Positions 1 through 4,739 of a stretch of DNA of 6,274 bases are shown in pieces; the first letter of the stretch is position 1, and each line of letters starts with the position of its first letter. The DNA is from Dehalococcoidia bacterium (GTDB lineage Bacteria; Chloroflexota; Dehalococcoidia; SM23-28-2), in the NCBI GenBank assembly GCA_022866185.1, contig JALHUG010000205.1:1-6274 (forward strand), given 5' to 3'. Both the position numbers and the translations under genes were made by a program. The notes under the pieces were generated by a model that was not told the origin of the DNA, ran no database searches, and saw nothing but the letters and a program-made list of their open reading frames with translations.

Positions 1-1248
1 CCGACCGGCGGCTACGGCCTCTCGATGCTCAGCGATGGCCTCCTCGAAGGAGGCCAGGTGCGGCTCGATCACCAGGCAGGGCACCAGCCTGTCCAGCACC
101 GCCTCTTGGGTCTTGAGGCCGGCGCCGGTGATAAAGGCCACCACCAGCTCGTCGGGTTGAACGTGGCCCTGGGCCACCAGGCGCCTCAGGCCGGCGACAA
201 CGACGCCACCGGCCGTCTCGGCGAAGATGCCCTCGGTCTCGGCCAGAAGCTTTATCCCCTCCACCACCTCGTCATCGCTGACGGCGACGGCGAATCCGCC
301 CGAGTCGGCCATCACCTTGAGGGCGTAGTAGCCGTCGGCGGGGTTGCCGATGGCCAGCGACTTAGCGATGGTGTTGGGGCGCACCGGTCGGATGTTGAAG
401 CTCTGGCGCTCCCAGGCCTCGACGATGGGCGAACAGCCCTCGGCCTGGGCCCCCGACATGCGGGTGTGGGTCCAATCCACCAGGCCCAGCCAGGCCAGCT
501 CCTTAATCCCCTTCCAGATCTTGGTGAGCAGAGAGCCGCTGGCCATGGGGACGATGCAATGATCGGGGGCCAGCCAGCCAAGCTGCTCGATCACCTCGTA
601 GGCCAGCGTCTTGCTGCCCTCGGCGTAATAGGGGCGGATGTTGATGTTGACGAAGGCCCACGGATACCTGTCGGACAGCTCGCTGCACAGACGATTGGTG
701 TCGTCGTAGGTGCCCTTTACCGCCACCAGGGTGGGGCCATAGATGGCGGAGCCGACGACCTTGCCCTGCTCCAGGTCGGCTGGGATGAAGACCAGGGCTT
801 GCATCCCTCCTCTGGCGGCGTGAGCGGCCACGGCGTTGGCCAGATTGCCGGTGGAGGCGCAGGCCAGGGTATCGAAGCCGAACTCGCGTGCCCTGGTGCT
901 GGCCACCGTCACCACCCGATCCTTGAACGACCAGGTGGGGTTGGCGCAATCGTTCTTGATGTACAGACGGCGTAGACCGAGGGCCTCGGCCAGGTTCTGA
1001 GCCCGCAGGAGGGGCGTGAAGCCAGCGCCGATGTCGACCGCCTGCTCTCTATCAGCGGGCAGAAGGTCGCTGTAGCGCCAGACGGTGAGGGGCCCCCTTT
1101 CGATGCGCTGGCGGCTGATGTCGCGGCCCAAGGCCTGATAGTCGTAGGCTACATCGAGGGAGCCAAAGCAGAACTCGCAGACGTGGATGGGCTCTAGCGG
1201 ATAGCAGCGCCCGCATTCTCTACAGAGTAGATGAGTAGCGTAAGACAT
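1..1248 (-). CDS. thrC: Threonine synthase family PLP enzyme, 3' end outside window
   Basis: I translated the minus strand from the ATG at 1248-1246. It stays open for 416 codons to the window edge without a stop, so the C-terminus is missing, probably only a short part given the usual length of about 400-450 residues. The N-terminus carries a zinc-ribbon-like pair of motifs (C9-x2-C12 and C24-x2-C27), common in one subgroup of threonine synthases. The motif NPTWSFKDR around residue 103-111 holds the predicted PLP Schiff-base lysine K109. ASTGNL (131-136) is the cofactor phosphate loop and ITGAGLK (373-379) the C-terminal PLP-ring motif. Family role: cytosolic conversion of O-phosphohomoserine to threonine and phosphate. 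A Shine-Dalgarno-like AAGGGGGG (1258-1265) lies 9 nt before the ATG. The gene sits behind a SAM-I riboswitch, so a role on the methionine side of the O-phosphohomoserine branch, alone or through downstream genes, is possible. Family assignment is firm; the exact reaction is less so. Confidence 0.92.
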   Translation of the reverse strand, partial: MSYATHLLCRECGRCYPLEPIHVCEFCFGSLDVAYDYQALGRDISRQRIERGPLTVWRYSDLLPADREQAVDIGAGFTPLLRAQNLAEALGLRRLYIKNDCANPTWSFKDRVVTVASTRAREFGFDTLACASTGNLANAVAAHAARGGMQALVFIPADLEQGKVVGSAIYGPTLVAVKGTYDDTNRLCSELSDRYPWAFVNINIRPYYAEGSKTLAYEVIEQLGWLAPDHCIVPMASGSLLTKIWKGIKELAWLGLVDWTHTRMSGAQAEGCSPIVEAWERQSFNIRPVRPNTIAKSLAIGNPADGYYALKVMADSGGFAVAVSDDEVVEGIKLLAETEGIFAETAGGVVVAGLRRLVAQGHVQPDELVVAFITGAGLKTQEAVLDRLVPCLVIEPHLASFEEAIAEHREAVAAGR

Positions 1249-1385
1249 ATTGGCGATCCCCCCTTGCTTGGCCACTGCCTGTTCATGGCAGTGTGGTGCT
1301 ATCTCCCTTTGCCCCGACCTCGTCGGGGCGGGACATCGCCATTGTCTTCGCTGGCCGGGTCTGTAGAGTGCTCATCTACAAATCG
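1249..1385 (-). other. thrC mRNA leader between riboswitch terminator and start codon
   Basis: This is untranslated leader between the riboswitch terminator and the thrC ATG. I see no convincing gene in it. It holds three small inverted repeats: 1362-1367 with 1375-1380 (TGTAGA/TCTACA, 7-nt loop), 1311-1318 with 1322-1329 (GCCCCGAC/GTCGGGGC, 3-nt loop), and 1273-1279 with 1287-1293 (CACTGCC/GGCAGTG, 7-nt loop). None is followed by a U-run on the minus strand, so they are not obvious terminators. They may affect mRNA stability or simply be intergenic repeats. The ribosome binding site at 1258-1265 lies downstream of all three and outside every stem. Confidence 0.5.
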
Positions 1386-1417
1386 AAAACCTCTTCGGCC
1401 CAACTCGAAGAGGTTTT
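1386..1417 (-). terminator. Riboswitch-controlled intrinsic terminator
   Basis: A perfect 12-bp inverted repeat (1386-1397 with 1406-1417) surrounds an 8-nt loop. Read on the minus strand, the hairpin ends in UUUU followed by CGAUUU, a short U-rich tail as in intrinsic terminators. Its 5' arm contains CCUCUU (1408-1413), complementary to AAGAGG in the 3' strand of riboswitch helix P1 (1437-1442). A second helper pairing, GUAGG (1433-1437) with CCUAC (1422-1426), would extend the alternative fold. The terminator and antiterminator are therefore mutually exclusive, which is the standard S-box transcription-attenuation layout. Confidence 0.85.
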
Positions 1418-1436
1418 GTGCGTAGGGTCTATCCTA

Positions 1437-1551
1437 CCTCTTATCGTGCCCCCACCTAAGGCGGGGGCCAGCATTGGCACCGTTGCCCCCCATGCTGGGG
1501 CTGGTTGCCGGGCTTCGCAGGGCCGTTCCCTCCACCACTCTGGATAAGAGG
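1437..1551 (-). promoter_or_regulatory. SAM-I (S-box) riboswitch aptamer
   Basis: Read on the minus strand, this 115-nt element matches the SAM-I consensus closely. Helix P1 is a perfect 9-bp pairing, CCUCUUAUC (1543-1551) with GAUAAGAGG (1437-1445). Next comes the conserved UGGUGGAGGGA (1527-1537) of P2 and its kink-turn, then CCCGGCAACC (1503-1512) and GGUGCCAAU (1473-1481). P4 is a 9-bp stem with a UUA loop (1448-1456 with 1460-1468), and P3 forms around 1482-1503. SAM-I RNAs bind S-adenosylmethionine and normally switch off sulfur-amino-acid genes when SAM is plentiful. The output here is the terminator at 1386-1417, and the first controlled gene is thrC. Recognition is from conserved primary sequence and helices seen by eye. 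Confidence 0.95.
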
Positions 1552-1572
1552 GCCTATTGATTTGTGCTAACG

Positions 1573-1601
1573 ATGCTATCAGAGACGAAAAGTTGTGTCA
1601 A
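1573..1601 (-). promoter_or_regulatory. Sigma70-type promoter of the riboswitch-thrC transcript
   Basis: On the minus strand there is a perfect -35 hexamer TTGACA (1596-1601), a 17-nt spacer and TAGCAT (1573-1578), which matches 4 of 6 bases of the -10 consensus. Transcription would start near 1566, about 15 nt before helix P1 of the SAM-I aptamer, as expected for an S-box leader. This also makes thrC independent of the lipoprotein gene upstream. Confidence 0.8.
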
Positions 1602-1650
1602 CAATTGGTCCAGACACCCACTGGTTCGCCGTTGGTAGTTTAGTTCTCGA

Positions 1651-1700
1651 CCCCAGCCTGTCCTCCGAAGGCGGATGCGCCTCTGGCGCAAAGGCTGGGG
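1651..1700. repeat. Structured intergenic repeat, copy 1 (two hairpins closed by an outer stem)
   Basis: A perfect 9-bp outer stem (1651-1659 CCCCAGCCT with 1692-1700 AGGCTGGGG) encloses two adjacent hairpins. Hairpin A is 1661-1666 with 1670-1675 around GAA, with one T/C mismatch. Hairpin B is TGCGCC/GGCGCA, 1676-1681 with 1685-1690, loop TCT. The 31-nt core 1661-1691 matches 3335-3365 at 30 of 31 positions, while the outer stem differs in sequence yet remains complementary in both copies. The fold resembles a three-way junction. It lies between the lipoprotein gene and the thrC promoter. I do not recognise a named family. Confidence 0.75.
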
Positions 1701-1721
1701 CATCGGATTCGCCTCCCCATG

Positions 1722-1743
1722 CCCCCCCGACAGGTCGGGGGGG
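1722..1743. repeat. Strong C7/G7 hairpin
   Basis: CCCCCCCGA (1722-1730) pairs with TCGGGGGGG (1735-1743) around a CAGG loop, giving a 9-bp GC-rich stem. A second inverted repeat, GGGGCAT (1697-1703) with ATGCCCC (1719-1725), overlaps it and touches structured repeat copy 1. The hairpin lies about 125 nt past the stop of the minus-strand lipoprotein gene and could stall or protect that transcript, but no U-run follows on either strand. Confidence 0.5.
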
Positions 1744-1769
1744 TTGTGTGCGAACCTGGAAGTTCAGAA

Positions 1770-1792
1770 CCCACCAATCATGAACCAATTAC
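1770..1792. repeat. Short degenerate repeat paired with 3432-3454
   Basis: This 23-nt segment matches 3432-3454 at 18 of 23 positions in the same orientation, sharing CCCACCA and ATGAACCA blocks. Both copies lie 59-69 nt beyond the end of a structured-repeat copy, so the shared unit may extend past the hairpin core. The match is short and the spacing differs, so chance is possible. Confidence 0.3.
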
Positions 1793-1865
1793 TCCAGACG
1801 TTGTCGATGGTCTGAGACTCTGTCACTCCGCAACGTGAGGGAACAGCGAGCGATGGTGCTTGCCG

Positions 1866-3086
1866 CTATTCTGACGGATGCTCCTCCTTGGCATCGAAGT
1901 CATTCAGGCGCCAGCCCTCTTCGCCCCGGACGAGCTCATAGGTCACCCGGAACCGCCGCTGGACCAGGTCCGGCCCCTCACGGCTGAAGGCGATGATCAC
2001 CGCCTGTACAGTTGCCTGCTCATCTTCTAGGGTGGGCGGAAGCATCTGCACCAGTCGGGTGCCGGAAGCGCTGCGGAAGCCGTTCACGAAATCTGGCCAG
2101 GGGTGGAGATTCTGCCGCTCGGGCGACAGGAGGCCATATGCGTCGCTGAACAGCGCGCGAGTGGCTTCCAGCTTTCGGCCAGCGGCCGACAGGGAGGCGT
2201 CGCTGTCGTCATCGGCGACCGCGTGCAGGAGCTCTTCAGGTATCGACTCGTCGCTGCTGGTCAGCCACTGCCAAACGAGGAGGCGCTGCGGCTCTTGCCA
2301 GGGCTCGGCGGTGCCGGTGGCGGCTGCCACGGCCGCCAGATAGTCCAGGACGGTCTGGGTGGGCAGATCGGCGGCGGTGCCCTCCGGCGGCGGCGCCACC
2401 CGTTGCCAGTGCAGGTCGGAGCCAGTCCAGCGGAAGGTGAGGTAGAAGACGGAGTAAATGCCATCGCTGAAGCCAGCGTCCTGGAAGATCAGCTCCTCCA
2501 GGCCGTCGTTGTCGGCGTCCACGGCCAGGGCGAATAACATCCAATCACCACCGGGCGCGAGGTTGTCCACGCCCTCGCGGAAGGGGCGGCGGTTCTGCGC
2601 CAAGGCTGGCGCCGCCTCCAGGAGCTCGGCCGCCGAAGAATCGAGAAGGCTCAGGCCAGCCAGGATGGGCTGATCTCGGCTGTCCAGCTCGATGAGGGCC
2701 ATGAACAGCCCCTCGGGCAGCTTGAGGAGCTGCGACTGAGGCGGCGTCTCGTTGTCTGTGGCCGGGCCATGCAGGTAGAGGAAGGCTGCCAGTTGAGGCT
2801 GGTCGTGGCGGGTGAAGTGGTCGACGAGGCGGTCGCGGACCTCGATGCGCCGGCCGTCGTCAAGAGCCCACGTGGGGAATAGACCGGCGCTCAGCGGCCA
2901 CAGGGCAACACCGGGAAAGGTCAGGCTGAGGAGGGCGTCGGTGGATAGCTCCTCCAGGTGCTGGCGGGCCTGGGCCTCCAGCGACGGGGTAGGCGTTGGC
3001 GTCTCTTCCCCGCCCTGGCAGGCCGCAACGATGGCGGCGAGGGCCAGGAGGAGAAAGGCTGCTAGCGTCTTTCCGTGCATGGGCAC
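1866..3086 (-). CDS. Predicted secreted lipoprotein with NTF2-like C-terminus, function unknown
   Basis: The 406-residue product begins with a lipoprotein signal peptide: K6, a hydrophobic stretch at about 8-22, and lipobox VAAC ending at C23. An acidic, Thr-Pro-repeat linker (PTPTPTP type) follows at about 27-35, a style often seen in Chloroflexota surface proteins. The mature protein should be lipid-anchored outside the membrane. Residues 190-198 (DADNDGLEE) form a calcium-loop-like motif of the kind seen in FG-GAP/VCBS-style proteins. The C-terminal part, roughly 308-400, resembles small NTF2-like domains, with a YGLLSPE...F..GF region and an ending FRVTYELVRGEEGWRLNDF. That resemblance is by eye and tentative. 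I prefer the GTG at 3086 because GGAG (3097-3100) sits 10 nt upstream; the ATG at 3080 would shorten the product by two residues. It has its own transcript, divergent from the M20-plsX-trxA operon. No enzymatic function is evident. Confidence 0.85.
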   Translation of the reverse strand: MPMHGKTLAAFLLLALAAIVAACQGGEETPTPTPSLEAQARQHLEELSTDALLSLTFPGVALWPLSAGLFPTWALDDGRRIEVRDRLVDHFTRHDQPQLAAFLYLHGPATDNETPPQSQLLKLPEGLFMALIELDSRDQPILAGLSLLDSSAAELLEAAPALAQNRRPFREGVDNLAPGGDWMLFALAVDADNDGLEELIFQDAGFSDGIYSVFYLTFRWTGSDLHWQRVAPPPEGTAADLPTQTVLDYLAAVAAATGTAEPWQEPQRLLVWQWLTSSDESIPEELLHAVADDDSDASLSAAGRKLEATRALFSDAYGLLSPERQNLHPWPDFVNGFRSASGTRLVQMLPPTLEDEQATVQAVIIAFSREGPDLVQRRFRVTYELVRGEEGWRLNDFDAKEEHPSE

Positions 3087-3142
3087 CGAGCCGTTGCTCC
3101 GCTATTGCCGGGCTATCCCTGACTGGGACACCCTACGAACCT

Positions 3143-3148
3143 AGTATA
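3143..3148 (-). promoter_or_regulatory. Possible -10 element of the lipoprotein gene
   Basis: On the minus strand TATACT matches 5 of 6 bases of the -10 consensus and lies 56 nt before the GTG start. No recognisable -35 hexamer sits 16-18 nt upstream and there is no extended TGn. The element is therefore only a candidate. Confidence 0.3.
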
Positions 3149-3274
3149 GCCGAGAGCGAAGGCCGAGGGGAGTGGGCTGGTGACGGGGAGCCGGCCCGCC
3201 GTTCGTGGCCTAACTCTCGACCCTCGTCTGATGGTCATTGAGAGAATAGTGCAGCATCTGGTTGCTCTTTCTTG

Positions 3275-3292
3275 GCAGACCTAAAGGTCTGC
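3275..3292. repeat. Hairpin GCAGACC/GGTCTGC
   Basis: A perfect 7-bp stem (3275-3281 with 3286-3292) closes a TAAA tetraloop. It abuts and slightly overlaps the 12-bp inverted repeat that begins at 3289, so only one of the two can form fully. Neither strand shows a U-run after it. It is part of a chain of nested inverted repeats leading into structured repeat copy 2. Confidence 0.6.
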
Positions 3293-3328
3293 AGCTACGA
3301 AATGAAGAGGGCAGGCTCGTAGCTGCAG
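3289..3328. repeat. 12-bp perfect inverted repeat
   Basis: CTGCAGCTACGA (3289-3300) is the exact reverse complement of TCGTAGCTGCAG (3317-3328), with a 16-nt purine-rich spacer. Its right arm overlaps the left arm of the outer stem of structured repeat copy 2 (3325-3333), so the two folds compete for 3325-3328. The arrangement could be terminal repeats of a small non-coding element or a conformational switch. No open reading frame lies inside. Confidence 0.6.
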
Positions 3329-3372
3329 GGCTTCTCCGCCGAAGGCGGATGCGCCTCTGGCGCAAGCCCTGC
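3325..3372. repeat. Structured intergenic repeat, copy 2 (two hairpins closed by an outer stem)
   Basis: The outer stem GCAGGGCTT (3325-3333) pairs with AAGCCCTGC (3364-3372). Inside are hairpin A, a perfect TCCGCC/GGCGGA stem (3335-3340 with 3344-3349) with a GAA loop, and hairpin B, TGCGCC/GGCGCA (3350-3355 with 3359-3364) with a TCT loop. Base A3364 can join either hairpin B or the outer stem. The core equals copy 1 (1661-1691) except for one base, and here that base restores pairing in hairpin A. The outer stem is unrelated in sequence to copy 1 but remains complementary. Confidence 0.75.
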
Positions 3373-3390
3373 CTTCTGGCGAGCCATTTT

Positions 3391-3406
3391 GTTGATGACC
3401 ATCAAC
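3391..3406. repeat. Small hairpin GTTGAT/ATCAAC
   Basis: A 6-bp stem (3391-3396 with 3401-3406) closes a GACC loop. A related 10-nt string TGATGGTCAT occurs in the opposite orientation near 3228-3237. It lies about 80 nt upstream of the M20 operon promoter and could be a protein-binding dyad or simply another intergenic hairpin. Confidence 0.35.
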
Positions 3407-3447
3407 CCGCGGGATGGTCCGAAAACCGCTGCCCACCACGAATGAAC

Positions 3448-3461
3448 CAGTCACGTGACTG
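3448..3461. promoter_or_regulatory. 14-bp perfect palindrome upstream of the M20-plsX-trxA promoter
   Basis: CAGTCACGTGACTG is a perfect palindrome with no spacer, centred about 30 bp before the -35 box. The placement suits a dimeric transcription activator or repressor site. It overlaps the end of the degenerate repeat at 3432-3454, so it could instead belong to that element. The regulator is unknown. Confidence 0.4.
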
Positions 3462-3483
3462 CGAGCGAGCGCTCCGGCTGTCC

Positions 3484-3513
3484 TTGACCGCCTTTGTTGG
3501 AGACAACTACAAT
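3484..3513 (+). promoter_or_regulatory. Sigma70-type promoter of the M20-plsX-trxA operon
   Basis: TTGACC (3484-3489, 5 of 6 consensus bases), an 18-nt spacer and TACAAT (3508-3513, 5 of 6) predict a start near 3520, about 40 nt before the first ATG. It is the best promoter match I see in the 3087-3560 gap. A GTTG/CAAC dyad (3497-3500 with 3505-3508) lies in the spacer. Confidence 0.7.
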
Positions 3514-3560
3514 GGAGCCGTGCTTCTCCCGAAGCTGTATTTCAGAGGGCAACCCCAAAT

Positions 3561-4739
3561 ATGAGTCGCCTTGATGACTTGAAGAAGAGGGCGGTGGACG
3601 AGATAGAGGCCCATCGCGACCAGCTCGTCGAACTCAGCCTGCGCATCCACGCCAACCCCGAGACGGCCTTTCGGGAGGCGAAGGCGGCTGGCTGGCTGAC
3701 CGATTACCTGGAGGCCGAGGGCTTTGCTGTGGAGCGAGGCATCTGCCAGATAGGCACCGCCTTCCGGGCCAGCTACGGCAGCGGGCGGCCGCGAGTGGCC
3801 TTCCTCGCCGAGTACGATGCCCTGGCTGGCATCGGCCACGGCTGCGGTCACAACATCATTGCCATGGCTTCGCTGGGGGCGGCCATCGCTACCAAGGCTA
3901 TCGTCCCAGAGGCGGGGGGGACGGCCGTGGTCATCGGCACGCCGGCTGAGGAAGCGGCCGGGGGCAAGGTGCTGATGGCCAGCCGGGGCGCCTTCGACGA
4001 CCTGGACGTGGCCATGCTGGTTCATCCGGGCAACCGCGACGTGGCGGTGACCTATGCCCTGGCCTGCCTCGAGCTGAACGTGGAGTACTTTGGCAGGGCG
4101 GCTCACGCGGCCGCTCGTCCCGAGGCGGGCATCAACGCCCTGGATGCCCTGGTCATCGCCTACAACAGCGTCAGCGCCCTACGTCAGCACATTCGCGATT
4201 CCGCCCGCATTCACGGCATCATCACCGACGGTGGCCAGGCAGTGAACGTGGTGCCGGAGCACGCGGCAGGTGTCTTCCTGCTCAGGGACGAGGATGACGA
4301 CTACCTGGATGAACTAAAGGAGAAGGTGCTGGCCTGCTTTCGGGCCGGGGCCGAGGCCACCGGCGCCCGCCTGGAGTATCGCTGGGGCGAGGAGGCCCGC
4401 TATCGGGCCATGCGCAGCAATCGCGCCCTGGCCGAGGCCTATCGCCGCAACATGGAGGCGCTGGGCCGCCAGGTGCAGGAGCGCGACAGCGGCCGCTCGC
4501 TGGGCAGCACCGACATGGGGAACGTCAGCGCCCTGGTGCCGGCCATTCATCCCACGGTGGCCATCGCCCCGCCGGATGTCCCCATCCACACCCCCGAGTT
4601 CCGGGACGTTTCGGCATCGCAGGCCGGTCACCGCGGCCTTCTGGACGCCGCTAAGGCCATGGCCATGACGGCGGTGGACGTGCTGCTGGACGCCGACCTC
4701 CGCCGCCGCATCGAGGAGGAGTTCCGTGGCGGCCAGTGA
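3561..4739 (+). CDS. M20 family metallohydrolase (amidohydrolase/dipeptidase, AbgB or PM20D2-like)
   Basis: The 392-residue protein is predicted to hydrolyse an amide bond of an N-acyl amino acid, aminobenzoyl-glutamate or dipeptide-like substrate in the cytosol, since no signal peptide is present. Key residues by motif: GHGCGHN at 92-98 (metal ligands C95 and H97), GTPAEE at 126-131 (general base E130, ligand E131), H155 in LVHPG, H182 in the lid-domain AAHAA motif, and H343 in PIHTPEF. GSTDMGN at 315-321 is typical of AbgB/PM20D2-type members. The cysteine ligand points to the M20D branch rather than the ArgE/DapE branch; N98 replaces the aspartate common after the CGH motif. The start follows an AGAGGG at 3544-3549 with 11-nt spacing. 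The gene overlaps plsX by 14 bp, so translation is probably coupled. The natural substrate cannot be read from sequence. Confidence 0.9.
   Translation: MSRLDDLKKRAVDEIEAHRDQLVELSLRIHANPETAFREAKAAGWLTDYLEAEGFAVERGICQIGTAFRASYGSGRPRVAFLAEYDALAGIGHGCGHNIIAMASLGAAIATKAIVPEAGGTAVVIGTPAEEAAGGKVLMASRGAFDDLDVAMLVHPGNRDVAVTYALACLELNVEYFGRAAHAAARPEAGINALDALVIAYNSVSALRQHIRDSARIHGIITDGGQAVNVVPEHAAGVFLLRDEDDDYLDELKEKVLACFRAGAEATGARLEYRWGEEARYRAMRSNRALAEAYRRNMEALGRQVQERDSGRSLGSTDMGNVSALVPAIHPTVAIAPPDVPIHTPEFRDVSASQAGHRGLLDAAKAMAMTAVDVLLDADLRRRIEEEFRGGQ

Noticed and set aside
25..975. Long plus-strand open frame of 316 codons
   Set aside because: It is antisense to thrC, whose minus-strand translation shows all family motifs; the plus-strand product is Gly/His/Gln-rich with no recognisable domain.
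1437..1551. T-box leader (expected upstream of an amino-acid gene)
   Set aside because: There is no T-box consensus (AGGGTGGNACCGCG); the conserved blocks and P1 pairing match SAM-I instead.
1722..1743. C7/G7 hairpin as intrinsic terminator
   Set aside because: The stem is strong, but no run of U follows on either strand, so I list it only as a hairpin.
2103..2537. Plus-strand frame of 144 codons inside the lipoprotein gene
   Set aside because: It is a shadow of the minus-strand gene, which has a signal peptide, lipobox and coherent composition.
1651..3372. CRISPR array
   Set aside because: The two repeat copies are about 1.7 kb apart with a gene between them; there is no regular spacing and no cas gene.
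3262..3564. Plus-strand frame of 100 codons in the intergenic region
   Set aside because: It runs straight through the structured repeats and the operon promoter, has no ribosome binding site I can see and no recognisable domain.
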